From: Bowmanella dokdonensis
GTDB lineage: Bacteria > Pseudomonadota > Gammaproteobacteria > Enterobacterales > Alteromonadaceae
DNA length: 64,000 nucleotides
Direction: 5' to 3'
Assembly (NCBI RefSeq): GCF_017254865.1
Contig: NZ_JAFKCV010000004.1
Location: 1 to 64,000 of the forward strand
Under the pieces are notes generated by a model. The model saw only the letters and a program-made list of their open reading frames with translations. It searched no databases and was not told where the DNA came from. The position numbers and the translations under genes are program-made. Of this stretch, positions 9,064 through 15,649 are shown one piece after another (within the stretch, counting starts at the first letter, position 1; every line of letters begins with the position of its first letter).

Positions 9064-12000
9064 ATGAAACAGAACAATTTCAACAAGACCCGTCTGGCCA
9101 TCGCGGTTTCAGTGCTACTCGGTACGGGGATGGGTCAAAGTGCTTTGGCGCAGGACAGCGAAGCGGGTGCACAGGGTGATGTCGAGGTCATTCAGGTCAG
9201 CGGTATCCGTGGCAGCCTGATGCGAGCCATGGATATTAAACGAGACTCATCAGGTGTTGTGGACGCCATATCCGCTGAGGAAATGGGTAAATTCCCTGAT
9301 ACTAACCTGGCTGAGTCTCTGCAGCGCATTACCGGGGTATCGGTGAGTCGGGCGAACGGGGAAGGCAGTCAGATTACCGTGCGGGGATTTGGTCCGGATT
9401 TCAACCTGGTCACGCTCAATGGGCGTCAGATGGCCGGAACCGGATTCTCACGTTCGTTTAACTTTGAAAACTTGTCATCTGAAGGCGTCAGTGCATTAGA
9501 GATATACAAGACAGCCCGTGCAGATGTGCCAACAGGCGGTCTGGGTGCGACGGTTAATATTGTCACGGCTAAACCCTTTCAAAACCCCGGAGAGCGCTAC
9601 TCCTTTATGGCGAAGGGGCTGCATGACTCCTCCAACGAAGCCGGTGAAGACGTCACACCAGAACTTGCGGGCATTTACAGCAATACCTTTATGGATGACC
9701 GTTTTGGTGTCACGGCTAACTTCTCCTATCACCGCAGAGACTTCCAGCGGCAGTCGGCCAATGTCCGCTCCTGGCAGTTAAACCCCTCTTTAACCGTAGA
9801 CGAAGCGGATATTGTGGATGGTCGGCCAGTGGATGCCAACGGTGAGGTGATCCCGCGTTTCTGGGCGCCTGATGCCAACGGCGACCTGCAGCCTGTTACC
9901 GCAACCTTCTTTCCTCAGGAAATCAGCTTTGCCCGGGATGACATTCAGCGGGAGCGCACAAATGGTCAGGTGACTTTCCAGTTTGCGGCAACGGACGATG
10001 TGATCTTCACCCTGGATCACACCATATCCAATGCAGTAACCGGCAATAACTCCCTGTCCTGGGGGGTTTGGAACGGTTCCTTCGGCGGGAACGCCAATGC
10101 CTATGAGCTGGATGAGAACGGCACGGCCATTTACTACAACTCGTCCGGTGATGACGGTTCGTTTACGGGCTTTCGGGAAACCAACGAAGTCGATTCTAAG
10201 GCCACTGGCCTGAATGTGGCATGGGCCTTCTCTGATACATTGAGCTTCAGCTTTGATGCACATACGTCCAAAACCACCACCGACAACGGCATGGATGAGG
10301 GGTTAGGCGCACAGGCCCGGGTCATCCTGGGCTCGGCCGCCCTGTCATCGAAGGAGTATTTTTTCCGCGAGGGCGAGATCCCGGGCTACAACATCAGGTG
10401 GCAAAACGGCACTAATGAACTGGGCCCCAGTCAGATTGGCTCAAACTTCAGCATCTTCACCCGCACGCCGGGTGAATCAGAAGTCACTCAGTACCAGTTT
10501 GACGGGGACTGGTTGCCCGACCTAGGTTACGGCCTGGTGGGGGTTTCCTTCGGTGCGGCTTACACCGAGCAATCACTGAGTGAATGGGGTGGTTCCAACA
10601 ATGCCAACGCACCGGGATTTAACAACGGCACCTTTGCCGAAATCTTCCCGGACAGCATGTTCGAGCGGGTGGATTTGAGTGATTTCCTGGATGAATTTGC
10701 CTTCGGACCGGAAGGGATCTCGCCCGGGTATGCCTATACCTTTGATATCGATGAAGCCATCATCCGGCAAATGGCCTTCCTCACAGAGGATGTGCTGGGC
10801 GCCGATGCCTACGAGGTTGGCACGTTCGGGCCAGAAAATTTCCCCGTTAACCGTATCGAGGAAGAAACCCTCAGCCTCTATGTTTCGACTGAGTGGGAAT
10901 TTGAAGTCAAAGGCTACTATGTGGATGTGAACCTCGGTTTGCGTTACGAGGAAACCGACATTCTCAGCCCGGCCAAGAGTCGCGTGCCCGAGTATGTTTA
11001 CTGGGCCGGGGGCTCAGAGTGGCTTACTCAGTTCGCCAGCGGGGGGGAACTGGTCGAAGTCGAGTTCACCGGTAACTATGACTTACTGCTGCCCATGTTT
11101 GACGTGAAAGTGGATATTACCGATGACCTGGTTGGACGATTCTCTGCGGGCAAAACTATTACCCGACCCACCCTGGAGCAAATGCTTGGCAATCTGAGTC
11201 TGACGCCGTCGCCTAAGATTGGTGCCAGAAGTGGCAGCCGCGGTAATCCAAACCTGAAACCCTTTGAGTCAACCAATCTGGATCTCTCCCTTGAGTACTA
11301 CTATGACGAGGCGAGTTATGCAGCAATTGGTTTATTCTGGAAAGACGTGGACGACTGGATCGATAACTCGCAAGTCACTACCACATTCGAAGGCTTGCAC
11401 GACGTTTATCAGGGCCAGCGCTGGAATGATGCGGTTGCGGCCATACAAGCACGTGGCGAGCAGGCTACCGATGCAGCCATTTACAATGAGATAGTGGCCA
11501 ACGGGGTGGGCATAGGTGAAAACAATCGGGTCCTGCCGGATCCGGCCACCGATCCCCTGATCCAGTGGACGATAAACTCTCCTGAGAACGTCGGTGCCAG
11601 AAAAGTGAACGGCTTGGAGTTTGCAGTTCAGCACGTGTTTGGGGACAGTGGTTTCGGTACGGGAATAAACGCCACGCTGGTGGACGGTGATGTGGAGTAC
11701 GATAATTTCGTACTGGCCGCACAGGCGATTCTGCCCGGTCTGAGTAACTCGGCCAACTGGCAGGGCTTTTACGAGAAAGATGGACTCTCCGTCCGGTTAA
11801 CGGCCGCATGGCGGGACGAGTACCTGTCAGGCCAGGGCCAGCCCGATACAACCGATGGGCCGCCCAATTATGTTGAAGAATACCTGCAGTGGGATTTAAG
11901 CGTTAACTACGACATTAACGAAAATCTGACCGTATTCTTCGAAGGCATTAACCTCACCAATGAGACCGAGCGCAGCTTTGGCCGGTTCGAAAGGCAGTTC

Positions 12001-12066
12001 CTAAGTGCCGCGCAATACGGTCCCAGGTATGCCATTGGTGTCAGATACACCATGGGCGACAACTAA
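9064..12066 (+). CDS. TonB-dependent outer-membrane receptor, probable beta-glucan oligosaccharide importer
   Basis: A 1000-residue receptor of the long Alteromonas/Caulobacter type. It has a signal peptide ending at SALAQD, a short lead-in VEVIQVSGIRGSL, then the plug domain with FPDTNLAESLQRITGVSVSR and ITVRGFGPDFNLVTLNGRQM, and a C-terminal 22-strand barrel ending YAIGVRYTMGDN. It lies directly downstream of the GH16 gene with no terminator between, so it is probably co-transcribed and imports the oligosaccharides released. A strong terminator follows. The substrate is inferred from context only. It is a paralogue of the receptor at 23511-26417. Confidence 0.93.
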   Translation: MKQNNFNKTRLAIAVSVLLGTGMGQSALAQDSEAGAQGDVEVIQVSGIRGSLMRAMDIKRDSSGVVDAISAEEMGKFPDTNLAESLQRITGVSVSRANGEGSQITVRGFGPDFNLVTLNGRQMAGTGFSRSFNFENLSSEGVSALEIYKTARADVPTGGLGATVNIVTAKPFQNPGERYSFMAKGLHDSSNEAGEDVTPELAGIYSNTFMDDRFGVTANFSYHRRDFQRQSANVRSWQLNPSLTVDEADIVDGRPVDANGEVIPRFWAPDANGDLQPVTATFFPQEISFARDDIQRERTNGQVTFQFAATDDVIFTLDHTISNAVTGNNSLSWGVWNGSFGGNANAYELDENGTAIYYNSSGDDGSFTGFRETNEVDSKATGLNVAWAFSDTLSFSFDAHTSKTTTDNGMDEGLGAQARVILGSAALSSKEYFFREGEIPGYNIRWQNGTNELGPSQIGSNFSIFTRTPGESEVTQYQFDGDWLPDLGYGLVGVSFGAAYTEQSLSEWGGSNNANAPGFNNGTFAEIFPDSMFERVDLSDFLDEFAFGPEGISPGYAYTFDIDEAIIRQMAFLTEDVLGADAYEVGTFGPENFPVNRIEEETLSLYVSTEWEFEVKGYYVDVNLGLRYEETDILSPAKSRVPEYVYWAGGSEWLTQFASGGELVEVEFTGNYDLLLPMFDVKVDITDDLVGRFSAGKTITRPTLEQMLGNLSLTPSPKIGARSGSRGNPNLKPFESTNLDLSLEYYYDEASYAAIGLFWKDVDDWIDNSQVTTTFEGLHDVYQGQRWNDAVAAIQARGEQATDAAIYNEIVANGVGIGENNRVLPDPATDPLIQWTINSPENVGARKVNGLEFAVQHVFGDSGFGTGINATLVDGDVEYDNFVLAAQAILPGLSNSANWQGFYEKDGLSVRLTAAWRDEYLSGQGQPDTTDGPPNYVEEYLQWDLSVNYDINENLTVFFEGINLTNETERSFGRFERQFLSAAQYGPRYAIGVRYTMGDN

Positions 12067-12084
12067 TCTTCCCTTGGACAGGTT

Positions 12085-12113
12085 TAAGCCGCTCTCTGAG
12101 CGGCTTTTTTTAT
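12085..12113 (+). terminator. Rho-independent terminator after the first TonB receptor
   Basis: AAGCCGCTC / GAGCGGCTT stem with a short loop, followed by a T run, 20 nt after the stop codon. Confidence 0.9.
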
Positions 12114-12385
12114 ATCTGTCCCGCGGCAAGGGATTACTGAAGCTGACAGCCTCTGCGGCTGTAAAGTGAAGCAGGCTCAACGCCGCATGAGACTCTCTTT
12201 GATAGATCTTGAATAATTCTGATCGTCCTGTGCCGGTTTGTGCCATCCAGGCGGGAGATTTTGAATGGCAACTTTGTACGTAAAGCTGCCCTTCGGCATC
12301 GCTAGTAGCCAGGTCCAGAAAGGAGGAAACTGCAGCCAGTGAATAGTTGCGGATCCAGTGACTGCAAACATTGGCGAGCTGAATT
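12114..12385. other. Gap between the beta-glucan operon and the integron integrase
   Basis: About 270 bases with no supportable gene, RNA or clear repeat. A 64-codon minus-strand frame exists but has no family resemblance or ribosome-binding site. This should contain the left edge of the integron insertion; no boundary repeat was seen. Confidence 0.4.
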
Positions 12386-13367
12386 TTAATCCAGAGGACT
12401 GCTCACTTCATACGGACCTTGCTTCACAACATGCGTGTATATCTGTGTGGTTTGGACAGAGCTATGTCCCAGCAACTCCTGAATAGTCCGGATATCGTAT
12501 CCGGCTCTTAACAACTCTGTGGCAAAGGTATGACGAAAGGTGTGACAACCGCCGTGTTTATGCACACCAGCCACCTCAATGGCTTTTTTTACCGCCTTTT
12601 GTAAGGTTCGAGTCGATGTATACCAGCGACGCTCTACGTTAAAGGTTTTATCTATCTTTGAGATGGCAGAAGGAAAGAGATATTGCCAACCAAACGCTCG
12701 TTCCGCGGCAGGGTATTTCTTCCTTAGAGAATTAGGTAATTCCACATACCCCTTCCCTTGACTCAAGTCATAGTCGTGGAGAGATTTTCTCCATTCGATT
12801 TGTTGAGAAAGCGGCCGGGTAAGCTTCTCAGGAAGGAGCGTGATACGGTCTTTCTTACCTTTTGAGCACTTCACATGGATAGTTCGTAGACTTACATCCA
12901 CATCTTTAACTCTCAGTTTGACGCACTCACTCACGCGAAGGCCTGAGCCATATAGCAGGGATGCCATCAGACGGTGGGTTCCGTGCATGGCGCGTAATAT
13001 CTTCATGGCTTCCTGATGGGTAAAAACCACAGGTAAGTTCGTCGGTGTTTTGGGGCGATGAATCGGGTCGAGCTGACCCATATCACGTTCCAAAACGTGC
13101 TTGAAGAAGAAGTTAATCGAGTTGATGGCGGCGTTGACTGTTGTAGCTGATTTATTTCGATTGGAGATGTGTAGGAGGAACTTGTTGATGTGCTCGGTGC
13201 AAAGGTCTGGAGTAGGCGTCGCGCGGCTATAGTTGAGGAAATACTTTATCCAGTAACGGTAGGTTTGCTCAGTTCGTTTACTGTAGCCCAGTCTGTTAAC
13301 GGCAAACGAGACACGGTTAATAAGGTTCTGTCCAGTCTCAGCGATTCGTATTTTTTTTGTGTTCCAT
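12386..13367 (-). CDS. intI: Integron integrase (IntI family tyrosine recombinase), N-terminus out of frame at an A8 tract
   Basis: Catalyses attI x attC and attC x attC recombination. The uninterrupted frame (12386-13093 and upstream codons) shows the tyrosine-recombinase residues: Arg in YGSGLRVSEC, HTFRHTFATELL with His-x-x-Arg, LLGHSS, and Tyr in IYTHV. It also has the integron-specific insert around YVELPNSLRKKYP. Upstream codons in the same frame continue as a normal core-binding domain (NRLGYSKRTEQTYRYWIKYF). The only good start, ATG at 13367 with AGGAG ten bases before it, is in another frame. It meets a TGA after nine codons, and removal of one A from the eight-A run (13351-13358) joins the two frames into about 326 residues, the usual IntI length. 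So this is either a frameshift mutation, a slippage-controlled gene or a sequence error. Confidence 0.85.
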
Positions 13368-13430
13368 GTTTTGCGAACTCCTAAGTGTATGACTTGGCAG
13401 CTAAAAGCTGTAATATGCCAATAGTGATGT

Positions 13431-13462
13431 ATTTATATGCGAACCCTAGTTCGCATATAAAT
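13431..13462. repeat. Perfect 14-bp inverted repeat in the attI region
   Basis: Arms ATTTATATGCGAAC and GTTCGCATATAAAT flank a 4-nt spacer CCTA. The heptamer TGCGAAC/GTTCGCA occurs four times around it, at 13372-13378, 13438-13444, 13449-13455 and 13465-13471. It lies between the integrase start and the first cassette, where attI and the divergent integrase/cassette promoters belong. It could be an operator or an integrase-binding array; it has no T run and is not an obvious terminator. Confidence 0.6.
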
Positions 13463-13476
13463 AGGTTCGCAAAAAA

Positions 13477-13533
13477 ATGAAAGTGATGCCAGCGCAGGAA
13501 GAACTAGGGATGGCAGAAGGTACACCTCAATGA
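13477..13533 (+). CDS. Possible 18-codon leader peptide in the attI region
   Basis: An ATG-started frame MKVMPAQEELGMAEGTPQ ends in TGA one base before the first 46-bp attC-like repeat. Short leader ORFs in attI are known to aid translation of the first cassette in class 1 integrons. Here that role is only a suggestion from position; no good ribosome-binding site is visible. Confidence 0.2.
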   Translation: MKVMPAQEELGMAEGTPQ

Positions 13534-13579
13534 TAAAAAATAATATGCGGTTCATAGGGTCCGCATCATTTAACTGTTA
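13534..13579 (+). repeat. Short attC-like site, copy A
   Basis: First of three identical 46-bp repeats. It starts with an A-rich arm, has a 6-bp stem ATGCGG / CCGCAT around the loop TTCATAGGGT, and ends CATTTAACTGTTA. The G at 13576 of the terminal GTTAG is the expected crossover point. It precedes cassette 1 and either closes an ORF-less cassette or acts as attI. Confidence 0.65.
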
Positions 13580-13597
13580 GCAGGAAAAGGTTCAAAC

Positions 13598-13903
13598 GTG
13601 AGAATTTCAATAATACCCGAAGACGGATGGGCCAATTTTGAAAGCTCTAAGAGCATTGAAAAGCTTATATGGGAAACCCTGAAATGCCGAGATATCGGCG
13701 GTGCATGGGAATATCACAGCTTTACAAGTAACAGTTCTTTTTGGAGCAACGGGGGCTTCAGTTTAGCTTTGCAATTTGAAGATGATGAATGTAAGAAAGT
13801 GCAAAATATTGAAATGGTAAATCCAGCTCCGCAAAGCGCAGAGTTAAATCAACTCGTTGAATTATTTGAAACGCAATATGGCCTTATCAGCAATCGCTGC
13901 TAA
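13598..13903 (+). CDS. Cassette 1: hypothetical protein
   Basis: A 101-residue protein starting at GTG (MRISIIPEDGWANFESSKSI). No family recognised. It is soluble, acidic, with several Trp and Phe residues in the middle (EYHSFTSNSSFWSNGGF), and no signal peptide. Its TAA stop overlaps the left core of the following attC site, normal for integron cassettes. AT-rich codon use differs from the surrounding genes. Confidence 0.65.
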   Translation: MRISIIPEDGWANFESSKSIEKLIWETLKCRDIGGAWEYHSFTSNSSFWSNGGFSLALQFEDDECKKVQNIEMVNPAPQSAELNQLVELFETQYGLISNRC

Positions 13904-13974
13904 CAATCGCCAGCACAACGCGCCGTCGGCGCTCGACTCGCAACAAGTTGCTCGCGTGTGTGGCGGGCGTTAGC
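13899..13974 (+). repeat. attC recombination site of cassette 1 (classical type)
   Basis: A 76-bp imperfect palindrome opening with GCTAAC and closing with GTTAGC, with inner arms AATCGCC and GGCGGGC and a central hairpin-rich part (GCCGTCGGC, GCAACAAGTTGC). This is the usual R''-L''...L'-R' arrangement of an integron attC. Confidence 0.85.
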
Positions 13975-13982
13975 ATTTTAAT

Positions 13983-14342
13983 ATGAAAGAAATCGAGTGG
14001 TACCATACAAAAGATGGCTTTACTGTAAAAGGCCAATTTTTTTCTCCAATATCTATGGTCGCTCATATAGAAAGGCTTAATGGTGTAAAAGTGCTAGCAA
14101 AAAAATCATGGGGTATGACCGATGATTTTGAAGCATTTTTCGAGTACAAAGGTCATCGATTTATCGTCGAAACACCGTTCGTTGAAGTTGAGGTGGCAGC
14201 ATTCGATAAACGAATACCAAAAGAAATAATCAAGGAAGTATTGGAACATGCAGCAAATTATTCATGGGTTAATCCAGTCACTTTTATCTGGGCAATGCTG
14301 CGTTACTTTATACTTCCATTTAATCCACCTGCTAAAAAATAA
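13983..14342 (+). CDS. Cassette 2: hypothetical protein
   Basis: A 119-residue protein (MKEIEWYHTKDGFTVKGQFF) with no recognised family. It looks like a small alpha/beta domain followed by a hydrophobic stretch near the C-terminus (VNPVTFIWAMLRYFILPF) that could be a membrane helix. Its last codons AAA AAA TAA are supplied by the following 46-bp repeat. Confidence 0.65.
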   Translation: MKEIEWYHTKDGFTVKGQFFSPISMVAHIERLNGVKVLAKKSWGMTDDFEAFFEYKGHRFIVETPFVEVEVAAFDKRIPKEIIKEVLEHAANYSWVNPVTFIWAMLRYFILPFNPPAKK

Positions 14343-14378
14343 TATGCGGTTCATAGGGTCCGCATCATTTAACTGTTA
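14333..14378 (+). repeat. Short attC-like site, copy B
   Basis: Identical over 46 bases to copies A (13534) and C (14650). It closes cassette 2 and supplies that gene's stop codon; the crossover G is at 14375. Confidence 0.7.
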
Positions 14379-14393
14379 TATGTCTGTGAGCAG

Positions 14394-14642
14394 ATGAAGG
14401 AAAGTTACCCTTATTGGGACGAAGAACGGCTTAAGTACAAGTTTAAGTGCTTAACCTGCGGCACCTATGTGAAACGTGGCACCAGAAAGTGCTACAAGTG
14501 TAATAGCTGGTTTTCTCAGGCTGATGTGGAAGAGATGATTCAATACTACAAAGAGAATAAAAGGAAGAACTGGCATCATATTTTCTACTTCGTACTCATC
14601 ACCTCCAGCATCCTAGCCCTCTGGATTGGAGCCTGGCTTTGA
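14394..14642 (+). CDS. Cassette 3: small zinc-ribbon membrane protein
   Basis: An 82-residue protein. Two CxxC knuckles (CLTCGTYVKRGTRKCYKC) form a likely zinc ribbon near residues 19-36. They are followed by a charged helix and one C-terminal membrane helix (FYFVLITSSILALWIGAWL). The zinc ribbon would face the cytoplasm if the helix is inserted N-in. Function unknown. It is flanked by 46-bp repeats B and C. Confidence 0.7.
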   Translation: MKESYPYWDEERLKYKFKCLTCGTYVKRGTRKCYKCNSWFSQADVEEMIQYYKENKRKNWHHIFYFVLITSSILALWIGAWL

Positions 14643-14649
14643 ATACATA

Positions 14650-14695
14650 TAAAAAATAATATGCGGTTCATAGGGTCCGCATCATTTAACTGTTA
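14650..14695 (+). repeat. Short attC-like site, copy C
   Basis: Third identical 46-bp copy; it closes cassette 3. The crossover G is at 14692 in GTTATG. Confidence 0.7.
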
Positions 14696-14715
14696 TGTGC
14701 CTCAAGTGAAATGAT

Positions 14716-15306
14716 ATGACTAATATAGAGTCGCAACCCCATATCATTAAGTTATCGTACTTAAAATATATATTAGCCTTAGTTTTTTTAGTCGGTTTTG
14801 AATATATGGCGATCAAGATCATATCGATGCCATACTCTGAACTTGAACTAAACGCAGATCGCTTCCATCCATTAATGGCATATCTTTTTTTTATTCCACT
14901 GATCCCATTAATAGCTTTAATTCTTCTTTCGTTACTAATCTTTTTATTCAGCAGAAATAAAGGCGTTGAGCTGGGTTTAGAGGGAATATTTGAAAAAACG
15001 TCACCTTTTTCTATCGGCTTTATTCCCTACGAACAGATATCGTCAATATCGAACATCACAGGCCTTTCTGTAGGTAGGTGGCCTTTCAAAAGTAAACGCA
15101 AAGTGATTTCAATCAATCTTAGGAACAGAAAACAGGATAAAAACTGGTGGTATAGTAAAGGTTGGAGGGCCAGACTCTTGCGCGGACGTAGTTATGAAAT
15201 CCAAACAAGCCTTCTTGGGATGTCGCACGATCGTGTTGTGAAAATTTTAAGCTACCATGCGAAAAAACATGGTATTAAAGTTAACACAGTTAACTTGGAT
15301 TCATAG
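14716..15306 (+). CDS. Cassette 4: membrane protein resembling the STM3941 family
   Basis: A 196-residue protein with two N-terminal membrane helices (LKYILALVFLVGFEYMAIKI and MAYLFFIPLIPLIALILLSL). A PH-like cytoplasmic domain of mostly beta strands follows, recognisable in GLEGIFEKTSPFSIGFIPYE and the later KVISINLRNR. The two-helix plus PH-like plan resembles the uncharacterised STM3941 family; this is a by-eye match. It ends 13 nt before the last attC. Confidence 0.65.
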   Translation: MTNIESQPHIIKLSYLKYILALVFLVGFEYMAIKIISMPYSELELNADRFHPLMAYLFFIPLIPLIALILLSLLIFLFSRNKGVELGLEGIFEKTSPFSIGFIPYEQISSISNITGLSVGRWPFKSKRKVISINLRNRKQDKNWWYSKGWRARLLRGRSYEIQTSLLGMSHDRVVKILSYHAKKHGIKVNTVNLDS

Positions 15307-15319
15307 TAGTGGCAACGGC

Positions 15320-15391
15320 ACATAACAAATGCAATCACGCGGATAAAATCTCCGTTGCACTCCAATTTTACCAGTGTTGCAGGCGTTGAAT
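15320..15391 (+). repeat. attC recombination site of cassette 4
   Basis: A 72-bp site opening ACATAAC and closing GTTGAAT, which fits the GTTRRRY core exactly. Inner arms ATGCAATCAC and GTGTTGCAGG are partly complementary. It marks the right end of the recognisable integron. The following 220 bases up to the GH3 terminator hold no feature I can support. Confidence 0.7.
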
Positions 15392-15613
15392 GTCCGCTCC
15401 TTGTCTGAACCAGACTGTCGTACATGACCTCATCAGTAACCAAATCTCTTCAGGTTAACTAACCTCCTTTCAGCACAGATATCAGACCAGAGATTAGCGC
15501 CTTTCTGCAAAGGTTTGTGGCCCGGCGGTATCGCTATATCCAACTGTTAAGTATTCCAGTCAAATCGGTCTTGTGTGACCTTTGGGTAATAAAAAAAGTG
15601 GGGCAATCAATAT

Positions 15614-15644
15614 CTGCAGTGGCAGGCCGTGCCTGCCACTGCAG
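15614..15644 (-). terminator. Terminator hairpin after GH3
   Basis: A perfect 14-bp stem CTGCAGTGGCAGGC / GCCTGCCACTGCAG with a 3-nt loop, six bases beyond the GH3 stop. The T run on the minus strand is about 17 nt further on, so termination efficiency is uncertain. Confidence 0.65.
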
Positions 15645-15649
15645 TGGGC

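Larger units (their letters stand above)
12386..15391. mobile_element. Small chromosomal integron with four gene cassettes
   Basis: It consists of a divergent integrase gene (minus strand), an attI-like region at about 13368-13533, and four plus-strand cassettes separated by recombination sites whose right ends read GTTAG or GTTAT. Cassette boundaries inferred from the G^TT positions are 13577-13969, 13970-14375, 14376-14692 and 14693-15385. The cassettes are visibly AT-richer than the flanking carbohydrate genes. The element splits the beta-glucan locus between the first TonB receptor and the GH3 gene. The integrase may be inactive (see its entry). Confidence 0.8.

Noticed and set aside
12177..12371. 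A 64-codon minus-strand frame beside the integrase
   Set aside because: No start signal, no recognisable domain, and it sits in a junction region.
13534..14695. The three 46-bp repeats as a CRISPR array
   Set aside because: Spacing is irregular (799 and 317 bases), genes lie between the copies, and each copy sits at a cassette junction.
15392..15613. A fifth integron cassette before the GH3 terminator
   Set aside because: No open frame with a start signal and no closing attC; only CTGTTAAG at 15543 resembles a core site.
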